Part shown: piece by piece, positions 9,258 to 18,553 of the stretch
Layout of the letters: each line of letters starts with the position of its first letter
How positions within the stretch are numbered: position 1 is the stretch's first letter
NCBI RefSeq assembly: GCF_010500815.1
Contig: NZ_JAAAMG010000013.1
Location: forward strand, 62,001 to 126,000
Reading direction: 5' to 3'
Length of the DNA: 64,000 nucleotides
From: Jiella pacifica
Lineage (GTDB): Bacteria; Pseudomonadota; Alphaproteobacteria; Rhizobiales; Rhizobiaceae
Notes under the pieces: model-generated
What the model was told of the DNA's origin: nothing
Databases searched by the model: none
What the model saw: only the letters and a program-made list of their open reading frames with translations
Made by a program: the position numbers and the translations under genes

Positions 9258-11939
9258 TCAGCGGCTCTCCATCGCGACGAGGCGGGGCGGGCCGAGGAGG
9301 CCGGACGGAGTGGGCGGATCGGCTGCGAAGGGCGTATCCGCATAGTAGCGGTTGGCCCCGGTGTTGCGGACGTGGAGTTCGACGAGGATCTCGCCCGAGG
9401 TTTCGAGCGCGAAGCGTTTTTCGCCGAACAGCCTCCGGCCGATGCTGTGTCCGTCGACGCGACATTCGACCGTCTCGGCGACACGGTCGAGGACGAGATC
9501 CCATCGCTGGTCGGGCTTCAGGCGGGGCAACGTGATGCGGCGGCGGTAGATGCCGGCACAGGAATGGTTGGGGAAGCCCTGGCGCTCCCATCCGGCCGTG
9601 ACCGAGATCGGCACGAAACGATCGCCGGCGCCGACGGCGCGAAACTCCCAGCCGCTCGCCAGCTCAATGGGCGTGATCAGGGCGGGTGTCCATGCCCTCG
9701 GCCGTTCGCCGGGTCTGGCTCCGCGCTGCCTGGCGTCCGGGTGGATCTCCAGGCAAATCAAACCCTGCGCCGGCAACTCGATCCGTTCGTCGGGTGGCAG
9801 CGGAAACGGGCTCACTGTGCCGCTCCGCGGATTCCAAAGCTCCGCCAGCATCGCGTCGTTACCGAGTTTTAGCTGGAGCATTCTGGGCTCTGCCGCCTCG
9901 TTGAAGGCCGCCAGACGCCAGCCTGTCCCATGGCGCGCCACCACGTTCCAGGCCGGAGCGGCTTCGAGATGGAGGCTTGGGCAAGGGCGGTCGAGCGATC
10001 GGACGAAGCCTTCGACCGCGGTCTGGTCTGCCGCCGGAAGATGCCGGACGGATGTCTCCACCAGCGCGTTCGGCAGTCCGTTCGATAGCCCGTCCGGCAG
10101 ACGGCCGGAGGCGAAGAGCCGGCCACCTTCGCGGAGGAAAGTCCGCAGGCGCTCGATCGTCGCGGCTGCCGACAGGATGTGCGCGTCCGGCAGGATGACC
10201 ATTCCGTAGCGGCCCCCTGGCGTGACCAGATCGCCGTCGACGACGGTGCCGCGTTCCAGATCGCGCTCGTCGAGGACGTCGTAGCCGATCCCGGCCCGCG
10301 CCAGCGCCTCCGCCCACCAGCCGAAATGCTCGGCTGAGGGCGGATCGCCGCCCTCCTGCCACAAGGCCGCGAGTGGATAGAGGAGGGCGACGGGCCGGAG
10401 CGGCTCTCCCTCTTCGACGAAGGCGGAAAGCCTGGCGACTTCGTCGAAGACCTCGGGCAGGTCCTCCCACCAGGGCTGGAAGTTCAGCCCCGGCGGAAAA
10501 TCGAAGCGCGGGTTCGCCCGCCAGTCGTTGGCGGAGTAGGGGCGTCCGTCGTCGAGATAGACGGCGTGGAACAGGAACTGCCGGGCGCCGAGCAGCGTAT
10601 GCCGGATGGCCTGCGCCCTCAGCCGCTCGATCGTCAGGTCCCATTGCCCGGCAAGCCCGGGCCGAGCCATCTCCCGTCCGGTCGAATACTGCTCCACGAT
10701 GCAGCGGCTGCGGCCGTTCGAGCGGGCCACGGAGTCGCCGAGCTTGGCAGCGAGCTGGGAGCCGTAGTCGGCGGCGTCGACGGCCGTCACCGTACGGAAG
10801 GCGTCGAGACCGAAATGGTCGACGCCGGGCATCCCGCGCGGATCGAGCGCGCCGAGACCGCCTCGGAGGCCCCATTGGCCGACATGGGAGAGCAGTTCAT
10901 GACCGGTAAAGTCGAAACCCCGCTCGTCGCACCAGCGCCGCAGCGTCCCGAAGAAGGCTTCGTGCATCCGGCGGGCATGGTCCGCGAAGAAGGCGAGGCG
11001 CCGCCGGGCGGTCTCCAGGCCGACGCATCCGACGAGCGCCAAAAGGTCCCCGGGCGCCACCGATCGGCCGAAATCGTCGCTCCACAGGAGGCTGTGACCG
11101 AGCTCGCCGCAGTGCTCGTGCCAGCCGTAGAATCCCGCATAGGGATGATCGAAGAAGAACGCCCGCGCGATGCCAGGCCCCGCCGCTTCGGCAGCTTCGG
11201 CAAGCGGTGCATAGACCGTCTCGGCGAACCGCTGCGCGGCCTCGGGCAGGAGGTAGTTGATCATCCGCGACGAGGCGCAGCGGGCCGAGACGAAGACCGT
11301 GACCATAGGACAGGTGAGGTCGCCGGCATCGACGGCGATCCGGCAGCCGGAGGCATCGGCCGCGAGGATCTTGGCTTCGACCGGCACGGTATTCGCGCCG
11401 TCCCCATGGGCGAGCGCAGAGACGAGGGTCCAGTCGTCCCAGCGCGCCTCGCCGCCCTCGTAGATCCAGTCGCAAGCGGCCTCGCCGAGGAAGTCCAGAA
11501 AGCCCGAACGGATGCCGGAGACGGTGAGTTCCAGCTGCCCGTCGGAACCAACTCCGGCGCCTTCGGCTTCGCCCCGCGCCCAGAACAGGTGGCGTTCACG
11601 CAGGTGATCGGCGCCCGCGACGGTTCGTCCGCCGCCATGCCCGGACATCCAGGCATATTCGTCATAGATCACCGCTTCGAGGCCGATCTTCGCGGCTTCG
11701 GCGAAGGCGTATCTGCACGCATCGAGATAGGCCGGCGAGAGGTAGTCACGGCGCGGCAGCGACAGCCGTGCCTGGATCATGAAGGTCCCGAGCCCGGCCT
11801 TTTTCATTTCGGCCAGGCCGTGGCGGATTTCATCTTCGCCGGGAATCCGGTTCCAGAACCAGAAGGCGGCGGGCCGGAACTCGGCCCCCGGGATGGCGAA
11901 ACGGGAAGACGGGCTGGTCACCGGGCCGGACGTATTCAA
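9258..11939 (-). CDS. Large GH106-like glycoside hydrolase
   Basis: An 893-residue protein without an evident signal peptide. The start of the catalytic region, FRPAAFWFWN then GLAEMKKAGLGTFMIQAR, resembles the opening barrel strands of GH106 alpha-L-rhamnosidases and related GH2-clan proteins. Later parts include a glutamine-amidotransferase-like segment (about residues 500-640) and a C-terminal beta domain (about 760-890) similar to the sugar-binding domain of GH2 enzymes. GH106 enzymes release terminal rhamnose, but I cannot confirm catalytic residues, so activity stays open. It lies 131 bases upstream of the importer operon on the same strand, implying a role in processing the imported glycoside. 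Confidence 0.65.
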   Translation of the reverse strand: MNTSGPVTSPSSRFAIPGAEFRPAAFWFWNRIPGEDEIRHGLAEMKKAGLGTFMIQARLSLPRRDYLSPAYLDACRYAFAEAAKIGLEAVIYDEYAWMSGHGGGRTVAGADHLRERHLFWARGEAEGAGVGSDGQLELTVSGIRSGFLDFLGEAACDWIYEGGEARWDDWTLVSALAHGDGANTVPVEAKILAADASGCRIAVDAGDLTCPMVTVFVSARCASSRMINYLLPEAAQRFAETVYAPLAEAAEAAGPGIARAFFFDHPYAGFYGWHEHCGELGHSLLWSDDFGRSVAPGDLLALVGCVGLETARRRLAFFADHARRMHEAFFGTLRRWCDERGFDFTGHELLSHVGQWGLRGGLGALDPRGMPGVDHFGLDAFRTVTAVDAADYGSQLAAKLGDSVARSNGRSRCIVEQYSTGREMARPGLAGQWDLTIERLRAQAIRHTLLGARQFLFHAVYLDDGRPYSANDWRANPRFDFPPGLNFQPWWEDLPEVFDEVARLSAFVEEGEPLRPVALLYPLAALWQEGGDPPSAEHFGWWAEALARAGIGYDVLDERDLERGTVVDGDLVTPGGRYGMVILPDAHILSAAATIERLRTFLREGGRLFASGRLPDGLSNGLPNALVETSVRHLPAADQTAVEGFVRSLDRPCPSLHLEAAPAWNVVARHGTGWRLAAFNEAAEPRMLQLKLGNDAMLAELWNPRSGTVSPFPLPPDERIELPAQGLICLEIHPDARQRGARPGERPRAWTPALITPIELASGWEFRAVGAGDRFVPISVTAGWERQGFPNHSCAGIYRRRITLPRLKPDQRWDLVLDRVAETVECRVDGHSIGRRLFGEKRFALETSGEILVELHVRNTGANRYYADTPFAADPPTPSGLLGPPRLVAMESR

Positions 11940-12084
11940 TGGACCACCTCGGTATCGGAACGGACCCTGGGGGCGAATTCAGGGCCTTGCGGCGCTTTGT
12001 CGAGGAACCGTCTCCGAACCCTCAGGAAGACCGAAAAGCACCGCGCGCCGACCGGGTCCTTCGACTGAAACATGGCGACACCGA

Positions 12085-12645
12085 TCAGTTCTCTGCGGGG
12101 AAAGGGTCTGTCGCGCCTTCGGGCAGGGGAACCTCGAAGGCGTTGATCGTCATCGAGATCAGCGTGTAATAGCCGAGGATGCCTGTGAGTTCGACGGCGC
12201 CTTCCTGCCCGAAAAGGGCGGTGACGCGGGCATAGGTCTCGTCACGGACCCGGTGATCCCGGTGAAGCTCGCTGGCGAAGTCGTAGATCGCCGCCTCGGC
12301 AGGTTCGCCGAAGTCGGGATGCTCGCCCCGGCGGATCGCTTCCACCACGGCGGTGGACAGGCCCTCGCGGATCGCGATGGGCGCGTGCACGGCCCATTCG
12401 AAGCCGGAACGCCAGAAGGCGCCGGTGACGAGGATCGCCAGCTCCGACAATTTCGGCGGCAGGCGGGTCCCGTAGCGGCAGAAGGCGCCGAGCGCCTGGG
12501 CCGTCTCGGCCAATGCAGGCGACTGCAGCCACACCCTCAGCGGCCCTTCGACGACGCCGCGCGGGCCGGAGGCGATGGCGTTGAAGACGACCTGCTGCTC
12601 GGGGGTGAGGGCGTTCTCGTCGAGGTCGATCGGTCGTTTTGCCAT
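12085..12645 (-). CDS. Carboxymuconolactone decarboxylase/AhpD-like protein
   Basis: A 186-residue protein of the CMD fold. The central part SELAILVTGAFWRSGFEWAVHAPIA resembles the family helices; AhpD members carry a CxxC pair here, which is absent, so it is closer to decarboxylase-like members of unknown function. The start ATG at 12645 follows a GGATCC-type weak ribosome site; the open frame runs further upstream but that part is arginine-rich and unlikely to be coding. It lies downstream of the LysR gene on the same strand (83-base gap), so both may be transcribed together. Its substrate is unknown. Confidence 0.75.
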   Translation of the reverse strand: MAKRPIDLDENALTPEQQVVFNAIASGPRGVVEGPLRVWLQSPALAETAQALGAFCRYGTRLPPKLSELAILVTGAFWRSGFEWAVHAPIAIREGLSTAVVEAIRRGEHPDFGEPAEAAIYDFASELHRDHRVRDETYARVTALFGQEGAVELTGILGYYTLISMTINAFEVPLPEGATDPFPAEN

Positions 12646-12728
12646 GATGAGGATCCTTCGTATCGGCTGCGCCTCGCGGGGCCGCCGGGCATGTGTCCGG
12701 GCTCCAGTCGCCGGTTGCCGCGCCCCCG

Positions 12729-13673
12729 TCAAGCGCTGCCCAGGTGGGGGTCGAAGCGGATCTCGTCGCCGAGTTCGGTCAGGACCGGGCTTTTCGGCAG
12801 GCGGCGGAGTTCGCCGAGAAACGCCTTGGCGGCCACCGAAAAGCTCTGCTTGCGGCGGTGGACGAGGCCGAGGCTGCGCTCGGCCACGGGCTCGTCCAGC
12901 GGCAGCCATGTCAGCCCCGGACGCATCACCACCGGCAGGCAGAGGGCCGGCAGGGCGGAGACGCCGAGCCCGGCGAGGACGAGGCCGGAGACGGTCGCGA
13001 GCTGGTTCACTTCGCCGACGAGTTTCGGGGCTTTCCGCCCTGCGACCGCCGCGTCCAGCCGGCGGCGCACGCTGGTGACGCCCGTCATCGTCACGAGGGG
13101 CCGGGCGAGGAGGGCATCCCAGGTCAGGCGCGTCCGATCGGCCAGCGGGTCGTCGTCCCGGAGAATGGCGACGAACCTGTCGCGGACGAGGGGCGTGAAG
13201 CTCAGCTCGTCCTGGTTCTCCGGTTCGACCGAGAAACCGTAGTCGACGCGGCCGGCGAGGACGAGATCGACCACGGCGCCGTGCAGCACGTCGGCAATCC
13301 GGATCGAGACGCCGGGATGGGAGGTGGCGAAACGGGCGACGGCATCGGGCAGGATGCGGGCGGCGAGCGATGGCAGGGCTGCCAGTGCCACGCGGCCGCG
13401 CCGGACGGCGACGAGATCGGCCATCTCCTCGACCGTCTCGTCGAAAGTGGCGGCAAGGCGCCGTGCCAGCGGCCGGAAGGCCTCGCCCTCGCGGGTGAGC
13501 GAAACGGTGCGCGATGTCCGGTCGAACAGCTTCGTGCCCAGCGCCTCTTCGAGCTTCTGGATCGACAGGCTGAAGGCCGGCTGCGACAGGCCGACCCGTG
13601 CCGAGCCCTCGCTGAAGGAGAGCGTTTCGGCGAGTTCGAGAAAGGCGCGCACCTGGCGCATCTGCATGGTCAT
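12729..13673 (-). CDS. LysR-family transcriptional regulator
   Basis: A 314-residue regulator. The winged helix-turn-helix is at about residues 3-62 (MRQVRAFLELAETLSFSEGS through LEEALGTKLFDRTSR), followed by a periplasmic-binding-protein-like effector domain. It is divergent from the AtuA-like operon, with 115 bases between start codons, and a perfect 7-bp inverted repeat sits in that space (13691-13718). The usual reading is that this regulator activates the AtuA/TRAP operon in response to a pathway compound and controls itself. ATG 13673 was chosen; ATG 13667 or 13661 would shorten it by 2 or 4 residues. Confidence 0.88.
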   Translation of the reverse strand: MTMQMRQVRAFLELAETLSFSEGSARVGLSQPAFSLSIQKLEEALGTKLFDRTSRTVSLTREGEAFRPLARRLAATFDETVEEMADLVAVRRGRVALAALPSLAARILPDAVARFATSHPGVSIRIADVLHGAVVDLVLAGRVDYGFSVEPENQDELSFTPLVRDRFVAILRDDDPLADRTRLTWDALLARPLVTMTGVTSVRRRLDAAVAGRKAPKLVGEVNQLATVSGLVLAGLGVSALPALCLPVVMRPGLTWLPLDEPVAERSLGLVHRRKQSFSVAAKAFLGELRRLPKSPVLTELGDEIRFDPHLGSA

Positions 13674-13690
13674 AGATTTTGCAAATCGAA

Positions 13691-13718
13691 CTATTTGATC
13701 ATTAAATTCGACAAATAG
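13691..13718. promoter_or_regulatory. Probable LysR operator between divergent genes
   Basis: CTATTTG (13691-13697) and CAAATAG (13712-13718) form a perfect inverted repeat with a 14-base AT-rich centre. It contains the T-N11-A pattern common to LysR binding sites and lies only 18 bases upstream of the lysR start codon, on the side of the AtuA operon. Location and symmetry support an autoregulatory LysR site; no experimental proof. Confidence 0.55.
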
Positions 13719-13788
13719 ATCATCCCGGGCGACCTTTGAAGCGAGGAGACGCTCTCGCCGATCGCGAGGGTGGAATGGGAGGAGACCG

Positions 13789-15144
13789 ATGGCGGACCCC
13801 GTGTTTCGGATCGGCTGCGGCGCGGGCTTCGGCGGCGACCGTCTCGATGCGGCCGTTCCGGTGGTCGACGCGCTGGCCGAAGCCGGTGGGCCTGCCTGCC
13901 TGATGTTCGAGACCCTCGCCGAACGGACCCTGGCGCTGGCGCAGCTCGAGCGGGCTGCAGGCCGCATCGGCTATGACGCCCATCTCGAAGGCCGCCTGTC
14001 CCCCGTCCTGAAGCGCTGTCTCGATCACCGCATTGCCATCGTCGGCAATTTCGGCGCGGCCGATCCTGAAGGCGCGGCCGAGGCGATCGCAGATCTCGCC
14101 AAGCGGCTCGGATGCCGCGCGCCGAAGATCGCGATTGTCGGCGGTGACGATCTGCTGTCCGGCTCGAACGACGCCGATCTCGCTGCCTTGCTCGCGACGG
14201 GCGTTCCTGCGGGCGAGCGGGTGATCAGCGCCAACGCCTATCTCGGCGCCCGCGAGATCGCCGCGGCGCTGACGGGCGGCGCCGACGTCGTCGTCACCGG
14301 CCGCGTCGCCGACCCGGCTCTCGCTGTCGGGCCGATCGTGGCGCATTTGGGCTGGGACTTCGACGATTGTGACCTGATTGCCGCAGCGACCATGGCCGGC
14401 CATCTGCTCGAATGCGGAGCGCAGGTGACCGGTGGCTATTTCTGCGATCCCGGCTTCAAGGACGTCGACGGCCTCGAGGCGATCGGCTTTCCGATCTGCG
14501 AGGTGAGCGCGGACGGTTCCCTCGTCGTCACCAAGCCGCGATCGTCCGGCGGCTGCGTCAGCGAGCGTACGGTGAAGGAGCAGCTCCTCTACGAGATCCA
14601 CGATCCCGCGGCCTATCTTACTCCCGACGTCGTCCTCGATCTAACCGCGGTCGAAGTCCGCGAGATCGGCCGGGACCGCGTCCGGGTGTCTGGGGCGGGG
14701 GGCAAGCCGCGGCCTGAGACCCTTAAGGCCACCGTCTGCTACGAGGGCGGCTTCGTCGGCGAGGGCGAGATTTCCTATGCCGGACCGAATGCCCTCGCGC
14801 GGGCGAGAGCGGCGATGGAAACCGTCAAGCGCCGGGTCGACAAAGATCTGAAATTTCGGGCAGATCTCATTGGTTCGACAAGCCTTTTTGCCGACGATAG
14901 CGGCCTGCTTCTGAGCGCACGGGAGCTGCCGGAAAGTCGCGACGTCAGGCTTCGGATCGCCGTCGCCGCGAAGGACCGGCGCGCCGTCGAGGCGGCAATC
15001 TACGAGGTCGGGGCGCTCTACACCTGCGGGCCGGCGGGCGGCGGCGGCGTGCGCACCAGCGTGCGCTCGCGCGTCTCGACCGGTTCGGTGCTGGTGCCGC
15101 GTGCGAGCGTCACGCCCTCCTACCGCTTTCACGGGGACGCCTGA
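13789..15144 (+). CDS. AtuA-like protein (DUF1446, acyclic terpene utilisation family)
   Basis: A 451-residue protein of the AtuA family. AtuA was named from the Pseudomonas acyclic-terpene (citronellol/geraniol) pathway, but its biochemical role is unclear and relatives occur in many other operons. Landmarks are IGCGAGFGGDR at the N-terminus, KIAIVGGDDLL near residue 120, and VVVTGRVADPALAVGPI near residue 165. A GGAGGAG ribosome site precedes ATG 13789. The small AtuA-related gene follows with a 1-base overlap, then a TAXI-TRAP importer, suggesting the substrate is an organic acid entering by TRAP and handled as a CoA ester. No terpene-pathway carboxylase genes are nearby. Confidence 0.8.
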   Translation: MADPVFRIGCGAGFGGDRLDAAVPVVDALAEAGGPACLMFETLAERTLALAQLERAAGRIGYDAHLEGRLSPVLKRCLDHRIAIVGNFGAADPEGAAEAIADLAKRLGCRAPKIAIVGGDDLLSGSNDADLAALLATGVPAGERVISANAYLGAREIAAALTGGADVVVTGRVADPALAVGPIVAHLGWDFDDCDLIAAATMAGHLLECGAQVTGGYFCDPGFKDVDGLEAIGFPICEVSADGSLVVTKPRSSGGCVSERTVKEQLLYEIHDPAAYLTPDVVLDLTAVEVREIGRDRVRVSGAGGKPRPETLKATVCYEGGFVGEGEISYAGPNALARARAAMETVKRRVDKDLKFRADLIGSTSLFADDSGLLLSARELPESRDVRLRIAVAAKDRRAVEAAIYEVGALYTCGPAGGGGVRTSVRSRVSTGSVLVPRASVTPSYRFHGDA

Positions 15145-15527
15145 TGGATACCGTCTCCGCTTCGACGCGAAGCGTCGCGCTGCACGAGCTCGCCCACGGA
15201 CGGGCCGGCGACAAGGGCGACCGGCTGAACGTCGCGGTCATCGCCTACCGGCCGGAGTTCTATCCGCTGCTGGTCTCGGCCGTGACCGTCGAGCGGGTTC
15301 GCGACCTTTTCGCCGAGCGCCGGCCGGGGGAGATCGCGCGCTACGAGTTGCCGCGCCTCGGCGCCCTCAATTTCGTGATCGACGGGGTTCTCGACGGCGG
15401 CGTCAATGCCAGCCTCAACCTCGACGGCCACGGCAAGAGTCTGTCGTTCCGCCTGCTCGAAATGGAGATCGCGGTGGACGAGGAAACGATTGCAAAGATC
15501 GGATATCTCAGGGAGGAGAACCAATGA
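15144..15527 (+). CDS. Small AtuA-related protein
   Basis: A 127-residue protein corresponding to the small domain that is fused to, or encoded next to, AtuA in other bacteria. Typical features are LHELAHGRAGDKGDRLNVAVIA at the start and LGALNFVIDGVLDGGVNASL in the middle. The AtuA protein and this one probably form a complex; the reaction is unknown. It overlaps AtuA by 1 base and the TRAP binding-protein gene by 4 bases, so all are translationally coupled. Confidence 0.78.
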   Translation: MDTVSASTRSVALHELAHGRAGDKGDRLNVAVIAYRPEFYPLLVSAVTVERVRDLFAERRPGEIARYELPRLGALNFVIDGVLDGGVNASLNLDGHGKSLSFRLLEMEIAVDEETIAKIGYLREENQ

Positions 15528-16498
15528 AACGCACCATTCTCGCCGCCGCGGCGCTTGCCGCCGTGTCGCTCGTGGTCACAGGTCCGGCCAGCGCCCAGGA
15601 CAAGCGGCTGTTGATCGGCTCGACCTCGGCTTCGTCCAGCCAATACGGCTACTTCGTCGCGCTCGGCCAGCTGATCAACGACAAGGTCCCGGGCGTCACC
15701 GCCTCGGTGGCCGAAACCGGCGCGACGCTCGACAATCTGCGCCGCATGGAGCGCGGCCAGGTCGATCTCGGCCTCGTCACCACCAATGTCGTGCAGCATG
15801 CCTGGGAGGGCACCAACGAATTCGACGGCCGGGCGATGAAGGCGCCGCTTCTCTTCGTCTATTCGCCGGCGCCGCAGAACGTCGTGGTGCGCAAGGACGC
15901 CAATGTCGAAAGGTTGTCCGATCTTGCGGGCAAGCGCTTCAACCCCGGCATCCGCGGCTCGGCGACCGAGGCGACTGCCCAGGCGGTGTTCCAGACCCTC
16001 GGCATCGCGCCCGACTTCGTGCCGGGCTCGACGACGGACGTGGTCGATCAGGTCAAGGACAATCGCCTCGTCGGCTATGTGAAGTCCGGTGCCGGGGAGA
16101 AGCTCGACGCTTCCTCGCTCGACATCAACACCTTCACGCCGATCACGGTCGTCTCGCTCTCCGACGATGAGGCCGCGACCTTAAAGGAAAAGATGAAGGA
16201 CATCTCGGTCGTCGAGATCGAGAAGGCCGGCGAGGGCATCCCGCCCTATACGACCTGGAGCTTCGCGCTCGCCGTCTCGGCCAACGCCGAGATGGACGAG
16301 GAGACCGCCTATCAGATCACCAAGGCGGCGGTGGAGGACGAGACCGTCCAGGCCAATGCGCTCGCCTCGCAGAAGGGCGTCGACCTCGCCAAGCTGACCA
16401 TGCAGTACGCGACGGTGCCGCTGCATCCGGGCGCCGCGCGCTACTACGAGGAAAAGGGCATCGACATCCCCGAGGCGCTGCGTCCGACGCAGGAGTAG
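15524..16498 (+). CDS. TAXI-type TRAP transporter solute-binding protein
   Basis: A 324-residue periplasmic protein with a Sec signal peptide (about residues 1-25, ending PASAQ). The mature part starts LLIGSTSASSSQYGYF and contains ETGATLDNLRRMERGQVDLGLV, typical of the TAXI (TRAP-associated extracytoplasmic immunogenic) family. It should bind a carboxylate and deliver it to the fused permease encoded next. ATG 15524 overlaps the preceding stop (ATGA) and has an AGGGAGGAG ribosome site. A 141-base gap separates it from the permease. Confidence 0.88.
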   Translation: MKRTILAAAALAAVSLVVTGPASAQDKRLLIGSTSASSSQYGYFVALGQLINDKVPGVTASVAETGATLDNLRRMERGQVDLGLVTTNVVQHAWEGTNEFDGRAMKAPLLFVYSPAPQNVVVRKDANVERLSDLAGKRFNPGIRGSATEATAQAVFQTLGIAPDFVPGSTTDVVDQVKDNRLVGYVKSGAGEKLDASSLDINTFTPITVVSLSDDEAATLKEKMKDISVVEIEKAGEGIPPYTTWSFALAVSANAEMDEETAYQITKAAVEDETVQANALASQKGVDLAKLTMQYATVPLHPGAARYYEEKGIDIPEALRPTQE

Positions 16499-16639
16499 CA
16501 GTCGGGGCGAGGCTCTCGGCCGCTCCTTCGAGCGCCGGGAGTCTCGCCCGCTCGTCGGCGTAGGCATGTGAAGCTACGGGCAGGGACGCCGGCGCGTCCG
16601 CCCGTTGGACGGAATCAATCCGGCTCGGGAGGCGGAGCG

Positions 16640-18553
16640 ATGCGCGACACGGCAGCGAGGGTTCTCGCCGTTCTGACGGGACTGTTCGTCCTCTACACCT
16701 CGGCCTTCGGGCCGTTCGAAAGCCTGGTGCAGCGCGCCGTCTTTCTCGGCCTCGTCGTCACCCTCGGCCTCTTGCTGTATCCGCTCTGGCGAGGAACACG
16801 CCTTCGCGTCGCCGGCATTCTCGTCGATCTCTGCGCGGCGGTCGTCACCTGGATTGCCTGCGGCTACATCGTCCTCAACTACGATACGATCATGAACAGC
16901 CTGCCCTGGGCGACGGGTTCGGATCTCGCCATGACGGTCGGTCTCGTCGTCGTCGTCCTGGAAGTCGGCAGGCGGGTGGTCGGCATCATCTTCCCGGCGC
17001 TCGTGGTGGTCGGCCTCGCTTACGCATTGCTCGGCCATTACATCCCGGGGCAGCTCGGGCATCGCCAGTTCGACGCCTATTTCGTCACCGAAACCTTGTT
17101 CCTCGGCGATCTCGGCATCTGGGGATCGCTTTTGAGCGTCGCGGCGACCGTCATCGCCGCCTTCGTCCTGTTCGGCGCGTTCCTGCTCAACACCGGGGGC
17201 GGCCAGACCTTCATGGATCTCGCCATGCGGCTCGGCGGCAAGAGCCCGGGCGGGGCGGCCAAGATGGCGACCATCGCTTCCGGCCTGTTCGGCATGGTCT
17301 CCGGCAGCGCCGTCGCCAACGTCGCGACCACCGGCAATTTCACCATCCCGCTGATGAAGCGGCTGAATTATCCGGCGCCCTTCGCCGCCGCCGTCGAGGC
17401 GGTGGCCTCCACCGGCGGCCAGCTGGCGCCGCCGATCATGGGCGCTGCGGCCTTCGTCATGGCCGAGATCCTCGGCGTTTCCTATGTCGACGTCATGGTC
17501 GCGGCGATCCTGCCGGCGCTGTTCTTCTATCTCTCGGTGTTCATGACCGTTCATGTCGTCTCGGTCCGGCGCAACATGCGGATCGTCGACGAGACCGAGA
17601 TCCCGGCCTGGGCGGCGATCGTGAAATGGCGCCGCGTCCTGCCGATCGTCGCCGCCCTCGGTGGCCTGTTCTTCGGCATCTTCGCCGGTCGCTCGGTGCA
17701 GACGGCGGCCTTCTACGGCATTGTCGGCCTGTTCGTCGCCTATCTCGCCGTCAGCCTCGGCCAGCGTTCGCCGCGGGAGATCGGCCGCCAGCTGGTCGCC
17801 TCGCTCGACGATGCCGGCCGCGGCCTCGTCATTATCGGCGTGCTTCTCGCCGGGGCGCAGATCCTCGTCGCGATGATCAACCTCACCGGCATCGGGGTGA
17901 CGCTGTCGTCGCTGATCGTCACGCTCGCCGGCAACTCGACCTTCCTCGTCGCGCTCATCGTCGGCATCGTCTGCCTGATCATCGGCATGGGCCTGCCGAC
18001 GACGGCGGCATACGTCCTCGTCGCCGCCGTGCTGGCGCCGGCGCTGACGGCGGTCGGCGTCGAGCCGCTCGCCGCGCACATGTTCGTCTTCTATTTCGCG
18101 ACGATCTCGGTGATCACCCCGCCGGTCTGCGTCGCCGTCTTCGTCGCCGCCGGCATCGCCCAGACCAACTGGCTGCCGGCAGCGCGCGAGGCCGTGCGGC
18201 TCGGCGCCATGACCTATGTCGTGCCGTTCCTGCTGCTGATCTATCCCGGGATGATCGGAGCGGGCGGCACCATGGCCGTGGTCGACGCGCTGATGACCGG
18301 GCTCGTGCTGGTGATCGCCATTCCCTGCCTGCTCGGGCGGATGCCGCTCTTCGGCCAGCGTGTCCTCGATATTGCGATCTATCTTCTGGTCATCGCGCTC
18401 GCCTTCGTGCCGATCGTCGGCCTTCCCATCGTCGCCGCGCTCGTCCTCGCCGCGGCGTTCTTCGTCGGCGGCCAGAAGGCGCGGGAGATGGCCGGGACGT
18501 CGAGTGCCGCAGTCCCCCTTCCGCAGTCCGAGCCCGGCGAGGTGCGCCCGTGA
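16640..18553 (+). CDS. TRAP transporter fused DctQM permease
   Basis: A 637-residue membrane protein in which the small (four-helix) and large (twelve-helix) TRAP subunits are fused, as is usual in TAXI systems. The large-subunit signature is seen around residues 190-245 (GGGQTFMDLAMRLGGKSPGG, then SGSAVANVATTGNFTIPLMKR), and again near VCLIIGMGLPTTAAYVLVA. It imports the ligand of the TAXI protein using an ion gradient. GGAGGCGG lies just upstream of ATG 16640; an upstream ATG at 16568 would add a basic tail and is less likely. The stop overlaps the GTG start of the next gene. Confidence 0.88.
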   Translation: MRDTAARVLAVLTGLFVLYTSAFGPFESLVQRAVFLGLVVTLGLLLYPLWRGTRLRVAGILVDLCAAVVTWIACGYIVLNYDTIMNSLPWATGSDLAMTVGLVVVVLEVGRRVVGIIFPALVVVGLAYALLGHYIPGQLGHRQFDAYFVTETLFLGDLGIWGSLLSVAATVIAAFVLFGAFLLNTGGGQTFMDLAMRLGGKSPGGAAKMATIASGLFGMVSGSAVANVATTGNFTIPLMKRLNYPAPFAAAVEAVASTGGQLAPPIMGAAAFVMAEILGVSYVDVMVAAILPALFFYLSVFMTVHVVSVRRNMRIVDETEIPAWAAIVKWRRVLPIVAALGGLFFGIFAGRSVQTAAFYGIVGLFVAYLAVSLGQRSPREIGRQLVASLDDAGRGLVIIGVLLAGAQILVAMINLTGIGVTLSSLIVTLAGNSTFLVALIVGIVCLIIGMGLPTTAAYVLVAAVLAPALTAVGVEPLAAHMFVFYFATISVITPPVCVAVFVAAGIAQTNWLPAAREAVRLGAMTYVVPFLLLIYPGMIGAGGTMAVVDALMTGLVLVIAIPCLLGRMPLFGQRVLDIAIYLLVIALAFVPIVGLPIVAALVLAAAFFVGGQKAREMAGTSSAAVPLPQSEPGEVRP

